Shown in pieces: positions 45,850 to 57,049 of a DNA stretch of 64,000 bases. Positions within the stretch are counted from its first letter, which is position 1, and the number at the start of each line of letters is the position of its first letter. This DNA is from Gigaspora rosea (lineage: Eukaryota > Glomeromycota > Glomeromycetes > Diversisporales > Gigasporaceae). The notes beneath the pieces are model-generated. The model was not told where the DNA came from, searched no databases, and saw only the letters and a list, made by a program, of their open reading frames with translations. The stretch lies in assembly GCA_003550325.1 (NCBI GenBank), contig QKWP01000048.1, positions 1 to 64,000 on the forward strand. Reading direction: 5' to 3'. Both the position numbers and the translations under genes were made by a program.

Positions 45850-46070
45850 TTTAAACAATAATATATCATCTAAAAAATTTTATATTATAGTAGGCTGATA
45901 CATTATACATATAACAAACCAACTTATATTATTTGTTTAAAACATTAAAATATTGTCTAAAAAATTTTATATTATCAGTAGGCTAATATATTACTCATAT
46001 AACAAACCAACTTATATTATTAATTATATTATCAGTAGGCTGATATATTTCTTATATATAAAAGTGACTT
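45850..46070. repeat. Tandem repeat, unit about 100 bp
   Basis: CTAAAAAATTTTATATTATA, GTAGGCTGATA and ATATAACAAACCAACTTATA recur two to three times with small differences. Confidence 0.75.
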
Positions 46071-46296
46071 ATATAATCAGTAATATATTTTCTTAAATAC
46101 AAGTATTATTATAAAATTTGTCAATATATACTTATAAAATTATGCTTAGTTTTTTTAATTAAATAATTGAATAAAGGATTTAGCTAATCAGAAGATATGT
46201 TTACAAGTATTAAACTATTTGAACAAATTCTAAATGATATAAGAAATCTTAAGAGAAAAAAAACAAAAAAGTTAGTTAAATATTTTATTTATTTAA

Positions 46297-46462
46297 AGGG
46301 CATGCTATTTATTACATGATTTTTACCATGGATACATGGTTAGAGGTAGTAATATCGTCTATATATTATATTAATCAATTAGAATTAGATAAAGTGATCA
46401 TACCATACATAGATAGGAGTTGCTACTAAGTAAAAAATATCACATGATAAATAGCATGCCCC
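46297..46462. mobile_element. 166-bp PIF/Harbinger-like MITE with TAA duplication
   Basis: Ends AGGGCATGCTATTTATTACA and GGGGCATGCTATTTATCATG (read inward) with TAA on each side (46294-46296 and 46463-46465). A 3-bp TWA-type duplication fits PIF/Harbinger. Confidence 0.75.
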
Positions 46463-46506
46463 TAATGGGTACTTTAATATATTTTTGTTCTAGATATATA
46501 TCTTAA

Positions 46507-46716
46507 GGGAAATTCTATTTTTACCTAGATAAAATGACCTCTCTTAGAATTTAGAATAAGTTTTGGCCAAAATTATATTAATAATAGTTGTGTTTTTATA
46601 TTAAAAAGCCCCTAGCTGGCATTAACATAATTTTGGCTATTATTATTGTAATTTTAGCATATGCTAATTCTAATTCTAAGAGGTGCACTTGGATTCATAT
46701 CAAAATAGAATTTGCT
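46507..46716. mobile_element. 210-bp MITE with 9-bp duplication ATATCTTAA
   Basis: Ends GGGAAATTCTATTTT and AGCAAATTCTATTTT (read inward), plus an inner mirrored GACCTCTCTTAGAATT box. ATATCTTAA flanks it at 46498-46506 and 46717-46725. The duplication length suggests a Mutator-like origin. Confidence 0.85.
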
Positions 46717-47099
46717 ATATCTTAATACTAAAATATTAGGATTTGCTATATTTATTAGAACCCTAATAGCTAGTATAATGGCTAGGGCTTTGATGGTTCA
46801 AATTTTAGCAATTTAATTCTTTTCTAAAAAAAACATCTAGCGTTTAATATATTTGCTCAATACTCTTAAGTTCATTCACCCAAATATATTTATATTCTCA
46901 TAATTTTATACTTATAAATTAGTAAATTTTTTACTAAAAAACTAATTAAAATTTCTTTATAATATCAAATTATTTTTTAACAAATAATAGCAACAAAACT
47001 CTAGTTTTAGTTTGCACAAATAGGAGTAATATACCAAATATTTGGAATCTAAGGTAGATATAGATATTATGGCACACTACCAATTATGATGCACTGCCA

Positions 47100-47400
47100 A
47101 TATCTCATGATCTACTAATCAGAATCATATAATTTTAGAACCAATCGATTCATCTCAGTGAGACAAATTGATTGGCACCAAATTGCTAAATTCTAATCAG
47201 TGTATCACAAGATATTATAATTAAAGTAATATTTAAAGTAGATATAGATATTATGGCAATAGAAATATTGCAGTGTACAGCAACATCTTGTGAACCATCA
47301 AATAGAATTATATAATTTTGGTACTATTCAATTCATTTTATTGAGACGAATCAAATAGTACCAAAATCATATGATTTTAACTGATATTTCTCAATATATT
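47100..47400. repeat. Two copies of the dispersed GGTACCATTCGATTC palindrome
   Basis: Palindromes at about 47135-47185 and 47316-47370 (GGTACTATTCAATTCATTTT then ATTGAGACGAATCAAATAGT) are bordered by ATCAGAATCATATAATTTT-type arms. They belong to the family at 27.6 and 48.6 kb. Confidence 0.8.
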
Positions 47401-47860
47401 AAAATTTAACCAAAATAAGCTATGCAAAAAAAATTTAAAATTAAAATGAAATCATGAATCTTCTAATAGACAAGTCTGATTTTTATAATCTTACTACCAA
47501 AATGACCATGAGGCAATTCCAACAAGCTCAAAATCACTAAAATCTGATTACAGAATCAAAGGATCATTAAAGTTTTATTATTATTTTGATGAAAATAGAT
47601 TAGATTAACTAATTTAATTTTATCAAAAACAATACAAAAAACTTAATGATACCAAGATTTTGTGATTAGATTTTAGTGATTTTGGGCTTGTTGGAATTGC
47701 CTCTTCAAGATAGTCATTTTGATAGTAAAATTATAAAAATCAGAATGGTCTATCAGAAGTTATTCATAATTTCAAGTTAATTTTAAAATTTGCTTTGTGC
47801 AGCTTATTTTGGTTAAATTATGATATATCAAGAAGTATCAGTCAAAATTGTATGATTATG
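47375..47860. repeat. Foldback of about 480 bp, arms about 220 bp
   Basis: AACCAAAATAAGCTATGCAA, GAGGCAATTCCAACAAGC and CACTAAAATCTGATTACA on the left are mirrored by TTGTGCAGCTTATTTTGGTT, GCTTGTTGGAATTGCCTC and TGTGATTAGATTTTAGTG on the right, centred near 47620. Copies of the dispersed palindrome flank it (47316-47370 and 47855-47910), so they may be parts of one larger element. Confidence 0.85.
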
Positions 47861-48004
47861 GTACCATTCAATTTATCTTAATAAGATGAATCGAATGAAA
47901 ACAAAATTGTTCAATTCTGATTAATAGATCTCAATAGATTATGAAAAATAGTATATATGGCAGAATTATTTTTATCTGTGTTATAATTTATCTTTTAATT
48001 TGTA

Positions 48005-48540
48005 AGGGAGCCAGGAGTATTATGGCGAAGTTAAAGTTGCTATTATAAAAACGGTTTATTAATTCACATTAGCAACCAAATATTTATCATTATTAATATA
48101 TAATACATTCAAGAATATATCAATAAAAAAAAAGAAGCATAAAAATCGGGGTCGACCAAAAGATCATTATCACGTGCAACGTATTATAAATCTAGAATTT
48201 TGATCAAAGGGGTATTATGGCGAATTTAATTTTGGTAGTAAAATTTAGCTTTTGGTCAGCCTCTTTTTTGATTGGCTACTTCCTGTTTTTGGGCCGTTGC
48301 AGCTTTTTTTGTTACAATGCATAATCAGTAGTTTGTCATAATACCCAATTTGTTATCTGTCTTTCTTATTCTTTCTTATCTTGTGATCCAACAGTTCAAA
48401 TCAGGTAATTTTTATACTATTCAAATCGTCTCATTAAGATGATTCGAATAGTGAAAAAATCATCTGATTTGAATCACGGGATCATAAGATATTACAAATT
48501 CGCCATAATACCCCCTTCGCTATAATACCCTCGGCTCCCT
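48005..48540. mobile_element. 536-bp MITE related to the pogo transposon at 3034-6630
   Basis: The terminal repeats AGGGAGCCAGGAGTATTATG and AGGGAGCCGAGGGTATTATA (read inward) have TA on each side (48003-48004 and 48541-48542). Second internal copies of GGGTATTATGGCGAA lie at 48211-48226 and about 48498-48513. The end (GAGTATTATGGCGAAGTTAA then AGTTGCTA) parallels the 3' end of the pogo element (GGGTATTGTGGCGAAATTAA then AGTTACTA). It contains one dispersed palindrome (48405-48465). No coding. Confidence 0.88.
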
Positions 48541-48549
48541 TATATGTAA

Positions 48550-48672
48550 TTAATGATATCTTATGATCTAGTAATTAGAATTGAACGATTTTGGAACCAT
48601 TCGATTTGTCTTGATGAGATGAATCAAATGGTACCAAAATCATTCGATTCTGATTAAAATATCATATATTAT
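48550..48672. repeat. Dispersed 130-bp palindrome, best preserved copy
   Basis: TTATGATCTAGTAATTAGAA, GATTTTGGAACCATTCGATT and TGTCTTGA are mirrored by TGAGATGAATCAAATGGTACC, CAAAATCATTCGATTC and TGATTAAAATATCATA. The centre is near 48615. Confidence 0.82.
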
Positions 48673-48819
48673 TAGCTAAAATACTTAAATGTGCCATAAT
48701 ACACTCTACAAGAACATTATACTATCTAATTATATTAATGTTAGAAAGCATATTAGAGACATTCTGGATGAAACCAAGCTAATTCTTTATATCTTTATTA
48801 GAATAGACTAGATCATATA

Positions 48820-49520
48820 CTGGAAATCATTAGCAAATACCTTTGCAAGAACACTGCATTGGTTTCTTTAAATCTTAGAAGTAATAATATTTATTAGAAG
48901 GGATAGGCACTATCTAATTCACTTTACAAGAACTTCACACTTTAAGAAATATATATATATACTACAGGTATAGCAAAGAAAACTATGCAGATTTTTTGGA
49001 TTATTATTGAAATAAACTTCTATGGTGACTTCTTTAAATCTTAAAAGGTAAAATAGGCAATAGCTAATTCACTTTACAAAAAATTTACATTTGCATCTTG
49101 AAAATATGTATATACTATAGGTGTAGCGCAACACTTCAAGGAAAACTGCACTAATTCTTTAGATATTCGTTAAAATAAGCTTAGATCATATAATGAAAAT
49201 ATCAACAGATGCTTTTTGCAAGGACTGGCAATAGTTGATGCACTTTACAAAAATCTCATACTGATTTTTTTATATATTATAGTATATAGCCAATGGCATT
49301 CTTTTTCTGACCAAATAATATTCTCCAAAGATCCAAAGAAGAATATAGTGTTTCTGTAAAAAGTATTTGTCAATGCTTTTTATTATATAATCCAAGTTTA
49401 TTTTAATAAAGATCTAAAGAATCAGCATGGTTTTTTTACTATACCTTTATAAAAACTTTATACTAACTTCTTTAGGTACATATGTATGTACTATAGACAT
49501 AATGAAAATACTGCAAAAAC
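48820..49520 (+). pseudogene. Decayed LRR gene of the same family as 40732-42612
   Basis: Short in-frame stretches repeat the LRR pattern: ISKYLCKNTALVSLNLRSNN near 48828, ALSNSLYKNFTL near 48910, and VTSLNLK-like, ANSLYKKFTFAS-like and VDALYKNLILI-like pieces downstream at about 84- to 160-bp spacing. Every unit contains stops or shifts. No F-box portion was found. It is an old host pseudogene, probably a sister of the intact-looking gene 8 kb upstream. Confidence 0.75.
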
Positions 49521-50269
49521 TATCTTCGACCTTTGTTGGAATAAGCTTGGATTATATTTTAGCTTACATACAAGTTAAGTATGATAACTTAATATTCTTT
49601 TAATTTTTATAACTAAACTTTATTAATTCTGTAATTTTCAAAAATTGGCAGATACAAATGATTCATACAGAGTTTACTAGTTTGTTACTGTTATAAATAA
49701 GTTATTGTTGAAAAGAATAAAAATTTATATTATCAAAATCAGCAAACACAGATTATTCTAATGGAATATATCAAGTTTGGGCTATTGTTATTATTTATGA
49801 ATTGGTACTAAAATATATTTATATATATTATCAGAAGCTTGCTAAGCAAGTAATACAGTAAAAATTTTTAAAGCCACTATCTGTTACTAGTATAAAATGC
49901 TATAACAGAGAATTTAATTAAAATATAATAATATTTGTTTAATTATTTTTTCTATTTAAATAAATTATATCAATTAAAAAATTATTTATAGTGCTAAATT
50001 GTAAAATTCCTAACTATATTATTTTTAAATTAGGATAAAAATTTTACAAGTCAACCAGATAAGCATAATTATTCTAAATAAATATAGTAAATATTGGTTC
50101 TTAGGATTGGCAAATAAGTGGACTTAAGGGTAAAGTGTACGTAAATTATTTATATGATTTGGTGGTACATTGGAATTTTATGCAAAATTTGAAATACGCC
50201 ACTAATAAAAGTTTTTTAAAACCACTATTAATCTTTACCAAAATTTGGCAATATACACATTAAACCTTC
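49521..50269. other. Gene-free AT-rich stretch
   Basis: No open frame, RNA gene or TIR element recognised. Confidence 0.5.
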
Positions 50270-50671
50270 TATTTATAGTAGTAAAATCTTTAGCTTTACA
50301 GGGTTAAAGTTAGAGAAAACATTTTTTTTTGAAAAAATTTTTTTCTTTAACTTTAACACTATTTTTACCTGTAAAACATCTGAGAAAACATGTTTTGACC
50401 TCAAACCAAGTAGTAATACCCACTGAACAAGTTTACTTAGAGGCCCAAAGCAGGTTATCTTGATTAAAAAAAGGGTTTATATTACAAATGAAAAATTTTT
50501 AACTTTAGTATATAGATAACCCAGTTTTCTTATAGGGTAACCTTCTTTGTTTGCCTAAATAAAGTTGTTCAAAGCACGATTTTACATATAATTGCTAATT
50601 TAAAATTAGTAAATTTTGTTCTTGGCAAGTTATATTTTGAAAAAGTGCAAAATTAACAAAATTTCAATATA

Positions 50672-52620
50672 TGGGGGGTGAGTCAGTAAAAAAGTGACAA
50701 ATCATTTTTAGTAAATTTTTTTTAATTTTTAAACTAAAATATCTTGACAACTATTTAATCAAATTTGCTAAAAATTTTTTTGATTTAATCTTGAAATTAT
50801 ATGGAACTAAAATAAAAAAAATTATTAAATTATGACAGGGAGAAACCTGAGTCACTAGCTAGTAAAACCTGAGTTTATTAGTAAAATCTGAGTTTTTAAA
50901 AAAAAATAAGTAAAATCTAAGTTTATTAGTAAAACCTGAGTTTATTAGTAAAATCTAAGTTTTTTTAAAAAAAAAGTAAAATCTGAGTTTATTAGTAAAA
51001 CCTGAGTTTATTAGTAAAATCTAGTTTATTAAAAAAAATATGTAAAATCTGATATAGATAGTGTGAAATCCGCTATTAAACAAAAACTGTTCTAAAATTT
51101 GAGTGAAGATATCTTGACAATCACCTAATCAAAATCGATGAAAATTTTTTTATTTGAATTCTATAAAACTATAAAATTCAAATAAAAAAAGTTTCATCAA
51201 ATTTGATCAAGTAGTTGCTAAGATATCCTTGATCAAAGTTTTGTCAAAAATTTAAAACGTATCTGTCATATGATAAGCGTTTTGAAATTCTCTAAAACTT
51301 TGATCAAAGATATCTCTGCAACTACCTGATCAAATTCGATGAAAATTTTTTTATTTGAATTATATGGATATATATAATTCAAATAAAAAAATATTCATCG
51401 AATTTGATCAGGTGGTTGCAGAAATATCTTTGATCAAAGTTTTGTCAAAAATTTAAAACGTATCTGTCATGTGATACGCGTTTTGAAATGCTCTAAAACT
51501 TTGATCAAAAATATCTCTGCAACTACCTAATCAAATTCGATGAAACTTTATTTATTTAAATTATATGGATCCATATAATTCAAATAAAAAAATTTCATCG
51601 AATTTGATCAGGTGGTTGCAGAGATATCTTTGATAAAGTTTTGTCAAAAATTTAAACCGTATCTGTTATATGACAGATACGTTTTAAATTTTTGACAAAA
51701 CTTTGATTAAAGATATCTCTGCAACCACCTGATCAAATTCGATGAAAATCTTTTTTTTTGAATTATATGGATCCATATAATTTAAATAAAAAAATTTTAA
51801 TCGAATTTGATCAGGTGGTTGCAGAGATATCTTTGATCAAAGTTTTAGAGAATTTCAAAACGCTTATCATATGACAGATACATTTTAAATTTTTAAAAAA
51901 CTTTGATCAAAGATATTTCTGCAACCACCTAATCAAATTCGATGAATATTTTTTTATTTGAATTATATGTATCCTTATAATTCAAATAAAAAAATTTTAT
52001 CGAATTTGATCAGGTGGTTGCAGAGATATCTTTGATCAAAGTTTTAAAGAATTTCAAAACGCTTATCATATGACAGAATTTTTGACAAAACTTTGATCAA
52101 GGATATCTTAGCAACTACTTGATCAAATTTGATGAAACTTTTTTTATTTGAATTTTATGGTTTCATAGAATTCAAATAAAAAAATTTTCATCGAATTTGA
52201 TCAGGTGGTTGTCAAGATTTCTTCGCTCAAATTTTAGAATAGATTTGTTTAATAGCGGATTTCACCCTATCTATATCAGATTTTACTTATTTTTTTAAAT
52301 AAACTTTGCTTTAGATTTTACTAATAAACTCAGGTTTTACTAATAAACTCAGGTTTTACTAATAAACTCAGATTTTACTTATTTTTTTTTAAAAACTCGG
52401 ATTTTACTAATAAACTCAGGGTTTACAAATAAACTCAGATTTTACTTATTTTTTTTTAAAAAACTCAGATTTTACTAATAAACTCAGGTTTTACTAGCTG
52501 GTGACTCAGGTTTCACCCTGTCTTATTAAATTTATTAAGATACTTGTTAAGATATTTAAGTTTAAAGTCAAGAAAACTTTTACTTAGAAAAATTTGTCCC
52601 TTTTCTACTGACTCACCCCA
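50672..52620. mobile_element. 1.95-kb palindromic element with TA duplication and an internal array
   Basis: Ends TGGGGGGTGAGTCAGTAAAA and TGGGGTGAGTCAGTAGAAAA (read inward) have TA on both sides (50670-50671 and 52621-52622). The whole element is a large inverted repeat, with arms carrying GTAAAATCTGAGTTTATTA arrays (50860-51050) and the complementary AAACTCAGGTTTTACTAA arrays (52300-52500). The centre is an array at 51100-52250. The empty site is present at about 53288 (AGCAAAATTTTAATTTGATT). No transposase. Confidence 0.88.
51100..52250. repeat. Array of about six palindromic units, period about 200 bp
   Basis: Each unit is GATCAAAGATATCTCTGCAA, then CCACCTGATCAAATTCGATG, an AT core around ATATGGATCCATAT, and the mirror image. 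They are followed by AAAACGTATCTGTCATATGA. Repeats begin near 51105, 51300, 51500, 51705, 51903 and 52098. Units are similar, suggesting recent amplification or conversion. Confidence 0.88.
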
Positions 52621-53592
52621 TATTTTTTAAGCTCTACTTTTTTCTTCTTTTCTTGTTCCATATGTTTGTAAAATTTAACAGTTATAGAACATGTCCTTAA
52701 AAAATGGCCCAAATGTTGTCTATAATAAAAATTATAATAAAAACCTATGAATTTACTATAGACATGGATTAGAAGATTCTCTTTGATCTTATTTATTAAC
52801 TTAAAATTAAATTTTTTGAAAATATAGAACAAGGGAAGAAGAAAAAATTGAGCTTAAAAATCAAATTAAAATTTTGCTAATTTTGCACAAAATGAAAATG
52901 TAACTTTGCCAAAAACAAATATTTTCTAATTTTAAGATGATGAGTATATGTAAATCATGCCCTGAACAACTTTACTTAGTCAACTAAAGTAGGTTACCTT
53001 GTAAGAAAAATGAGTTATCTATGTACTAAAGTTAAAATTTTTGAGTTTTAAATATAAACCGTTTTTTTTATTAGGTAACCTACTTCGGGCCCTTAAGCAA
53101 AGTTGTTCGGCACGTGATAAACTCAAAAATTTTAACTTTAGTACATAGATAACCCATTTTTCTCCTACTTTAGTCGACTAAGTAAAGTTGTTCAGGGCAT
53201 GATTTTATATATACTCATCATTTTAAAATTAGAAAATATTTGTTTTTGGCAAAGTTACATTTTCATTTTGTACAAAATTAGCAAAATTTTAATTTGATTT
53301 TTAAGCTCAATTTTTTCTTCTTCCCTTGTTCTATATTCCAAAAAATTTAATTTTAAGTTAATAAGTAAGATCAAAGAGAATCTTCTAATCAATGTCTATA
53401 GTAAATTCATATATTTTTATTATAATTTTTATTATAGACAGCAATTGAAAGGACATGTCCTACAACTGTTAATTTTAAGTCAATTAGTTAAGCCAAGAAG
53501 GATCTTTAGCTCAAAGTTTATAGTAAATCCATATGTTTTTATTATAATTTTATTATATAAACTTATTTCAAAAGGATAAATTCTATGACTAA

Positions 53593-54171
53593 TGTTATAG
53601 AACGATAGTTTATTATATTATCTTATTATTTTATTATTTCATTTTTATTATTATATTTTATTATTATATTGTAATATATTATCTTGAGAAGTTAGATACT
53701 TAGAATAGTTAATACCGCTTATAACGCTTATACCGGTTAGAACGCTTATTTTCTCTTGTAGATTATAGTATTTATCATTGTAAATCAATGCTTATAACGC
53801 TTATTCTAAAATGTATTTAAAGATACAGAATTTCCCTTAGCCAAACTAGACCAAGACACCCTACTTCTCCTTCTATTTATTATACATCTTGTACTGGGAT
53901 TTCTTAGAAACAGAAACCTAAGGATAGCCCTTTCTTAGATTATTAATAAAGAAACTATTTATCTTAATAACATCAAGTTTATTATCAAGTAATAGTGAAA
54001 TCGATAATTCCTCATTGAATACCATCACGAACTGCTCTTAGAGATGAGTTAATTTCTTACAGACTAAGGAATTATACCTACCTCTTGGACACCGCTATAA
54101 ACTGATAAAGAATCCCAGTAGCTATGTCGTTGTTATAGTAAGGAGTTAAAGAAGGCCTCCCTACTGTAACA
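53593..54171 (+). repeat. 5' LTR of the plus-strand gypsy element
   Basis: TGTTATAGAACGATAG ... CCTCCCTACTGTAACA, 579 bp. AT-rich at its start, with TTATAACGCTTATACC boxes and AATAAAG at about 53945. It lacks the MULE-type insertion found in the partner and so preserves that empty site. Confidence 0.92.
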
Positions 54172-54223
54172 TTTGGTGCCTTCTAGCGGAACATTTAAAA
54201 CATTTGGTTATTATTAAAAATAT

Positions 54224-54440
54224 TTGAAAACTTCTACTACTCTAGCTGCTGCTGTTCGTCCTGGAAGTCTTTTTGCTCACGGACTCTATAAAACCTATTT
54301 GCTGCTGCTGTTCGTCCAGGAAGACTCTTTGCCCAAGGACTCTATTTATTTTAATTGCTGTTTATTTCTCATAACTTTTGCTACTGCTATTCATCCTGGA
54401 AGACTCTTTGCCCAAGGATTCTATCTATTTAACTAAACTT
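54224..54440 (+). repeat. Leader repeats in the gypsy element
   Basis: Three copies of a unit of about 45 bp (GCTGCTGCTGTTCGTCCTGG then AAGACTCTTTGCCCAAGGAC) start near 54246, 54298 and 54377, between the priming site and the first coding-like segment. Confidence 0.8.
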
Positions 54441-54479
54441 ACTAACAAGATATTACTAACAATTAATTATTTTGAGATT

Positions 54480-55300
54480 TAGTCAGGAGAAATAAGGTAT
54501 ATAACTATTGATATTAACGAACTATATAATCGACATATTAGAAACTACCTGATAGAACATCATCAAAACTCTGCTCTTCCATTCCATACTCTCCAACTAC
54601 GTGCTCCTGATCTTTCTTGTCAAGAGTGTTATCCTCACTCTCGAACTAGTGGTCATGTTTTTGCCTGAACACCTTTTAAAAGATTTTGGCATTGGTATTC
54701 TGGTACCTACTTTGCTAATTCCTATACTACTGGAAACTTTGTTCGCCTGACTGCTACTAGAGACCCTGCTACTATCCGTGCTTGTATTCAAGATATTATT
54801 TTTAGCTGCCGATACCAAACAGAACTTGACAACTCAAGAGAAATTGTTCTTGCTATTCTCCAACGTTTTACCCATCAAACAACTTTACCTCCTCTTGATT
54901 TTGCAGACTATACCACTTTTGACCCATATTTAGACGCCAATACTGAAACCTATAACTCTCAATATCCAGACTTAGGATATTCTATTGTTGAAGGATCTAA
55001 CAATACTTTTAATACTGTACCTCTTCTTACACTTCCTGAAGCATGTTCAACTACTTCTCTTGGTTTTAACCTACCACTTTCAGTGAAGACAATAGTGTTA
55101 CTAGTTCTCATACCCCTTTATTCCAACATACTAGCCTACGTGCAAGCCCTACAACTTTAACAACTAATCAAGTAGAAGTAGACCTTGAAAACTTCTTTGA
55201 AACTACCTCTACTTTTAATTTAGATAGACTTTTACCAGACACTACTGAAGAAACAGTGAAGAAAACCAAGAACACCTTTTAACTTCACCTGTAGACAACC
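54480..55300 (+). pseudogene. Gypsy element: coding-like segment upstream of gag, broken
   Basis: Codon-like sequence with cysteines (LSCQECYPHSRTSGHVF near 54615) and an acidic Asp/Thr-rich second half. It lies before the recognisable gag and I do not recognise it. It may be an N-terminal extension of gag or a separate ORF. Confidence 0.5.
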
Positions 55301-55309
55301 TACCTCCTA

Positions 55310-56330
55310 TTATGGCTGAATAAGCTATCGCCGACGCTGCTAATGCTATTACTACTTTAGCTGCTGCATTTGTACATGGAGGAGTTGAAAAAAACATCCT
55401 CCCTGTAAATTTCTTTAATAGAATGGAACCAAAGACCCGCTCAAATGGTATTCCGAGTTTAAGCATGCTGCTATTGCCAATCAATAGAATGCTGCCCAGA
55501 AATTAGAACTTGTTCCTGTATACTTGAAAGGAATTGCTCTAGACTAGTTTTCTTCTCTTGCAACTAAACCTACTGCTTTTAGCGATAAGGACAATGCAGA
55601 TACTAGTTTTAAACACCTGTTTCTAGACTGATTTGTAACTCCAAAACAAAAAGTTATGTGGCAAAAGCAACTTTTTGATATCAAACAAGGTGCCAACTCA
55701 GTTGATAACTATATTAACGGGTTTAGAAAACTGAAGTGACGTGTTGACCCTGACGATGCCTTCTCTGTTGACTTTGTAATCCAACTCTTTATCCAAGGCC
55801 TTCGTTCTGAGTCTGCTATAAATGTACATGCCTCTGAACCTGCTGATCTTGATGCTGCAATGAAAAATGCTCGTAAATAGGAAACTGGAAAACTTATGGC
55901 AACCCCTAATACAGATACAGACCAAGCTATTAAACAACTAACTGAACAAATCGCTCAACTTAGTATTAACCTTGCGCAGAAGCAACCACCTGCTAGCCTC
56001 TCTGTGAACTATGCTGATTCTTCTAAACAAGCCAATCCAATTAAACAACCTTCTACCTGCCATTATTGTGGTCAAACCAGACACTTTATTGCACATTGTT
56101 GTCTTAAAAAGAAGAATCAAAGTAATGAACGAGGAAGAAACAGACAGTCCAACAATAAAAACTATCGACATGACTCTTATAGAAACAGATCTAGAAGTCG
56201 AGACAATAAAGACCGAGATTATTATAATAGAAACCAAAGCTACTCTAGAAATAGAGATAATTGTAATGATCGAGATGACTACTGCTCTAGAAGTCGAGAC
56301 CGATCTTCTTCTTGGAGACCTAGCAACTGA
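55310..56330 (+). pseudogene. Gypsy element: gag with zinc knuckle, broken
   Basis: A retrotransposon capsid-type region (VMWQKQLFDIKQGANSVDNY near 55654, then FVIQLFIQGLRSE near 55778) is followed by the knuckle CHYCGQTRHFIAHC (about 56058-56100) and an Arg/Ser/Tyr/Asn-rich tail. This is the capsid and nucleic-acid-binding part. Confidence 0.82.
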
Positions 56331-56459
56331 ACTCCCTCACCATACTATAGGAATATTAATTATCTGGATGGAACTCCTTCTACTACTACTACCAACCAAC
56401 CTCTCAACCCACAGAAATGAGAAACATTTTTAGACAACCCTTCTATTCGTACTGTTCTA

Positions 56460-56849
56460 TCTTCTTACTTGTACGAAGAAGCTATAACTGCTAACTTGAT
56501 TCAGACATCTGTTTATACTACACCTGTCAAGTGTAATGTTAAAATTAATCAAAAACCCCAAGAAGCTATTATTGACAGTGGAGCCTCTATCAGCATGATC
56601 GCACAACAATTAGTCCAAGATCTAGGATTAAAAATAGAACAAGCCTCTCTTAGCCTTATCATACCTGCTACCAGAAACCCTTCTCGTCCTTTGGGAATTA
56701 TTCGAGACTTACCTATAGAAATAGATGGTGCTATTGTTCCTATTACCATTGAAGTAGTCTCTGCCACCTCTTACTCATTATTGCTTGGCAATGACTGGTC
56801 AAAGAAAGTTAAAGCCAGTTACAATTGGAAAAATGGTTGCTGCTCTTGA
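56460..56849 (+). pseudogene. Gypsy element: aspartic protease region
   Basis: The IIDSGASISMIAQQ motif (about 56565-56610) is the retropepsin active-site loop, and LLLGNDW near 56780 is the second conserved block. Length fits gypsy proteases. Confidence 0.85.
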
Positions 56850-57049
56850 AATGAAAAAACAAGAAACATACTATCTCTACCTCCTATGAAAGCAACCAAC
56901 CATTACTCTCACAACCTATTGTTACTGATCCTGCTGAGTTAGACACTTATGAACAGGAATACTTAGTTCCCCAAGAAGCTTATGCTTTTATCACCACTCA
57001 AGAACTAGACATTACCTCTATCTCTGATGATGATGCCAACCCATGGATT

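Larger units (their letters stand above)
50270..53590. repeat. Cascade of inverted repeats: three alternating copies of one unit
   Basis: A unit of roughly 0.4-0.5 kb (ATAGATAACCCATTTTTCT, AGTAAAGTTGTTCAGGGCAT, AAAATTAGCAAAATTTTAAT, AAGCTCAATTTTTTCTTCTT) occurs in plus orientation at 50490-50669 continued at 52623-52690. It recurs in minus orientation at about 52690-53080 and in plus orientation at about 53090-53480. The first copy is split by the 50672-52620 element. The junctions are palindrome centres at about 52690 and 53085. No coding; open frames such as 52605-52832 lie in the arms. Confidence 0.82.

Noticed and set aside
51100-52250. CRISPR-like regular repeats
   Set aside because: The units are 200-bp palindromes without unique spacers, inside a eukaryotic transposable element.
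52605-52832. Minus-strand 75-residue frame
   Set aside because: It lies in an arm of the palindrome cascade and corresponds to no domain.
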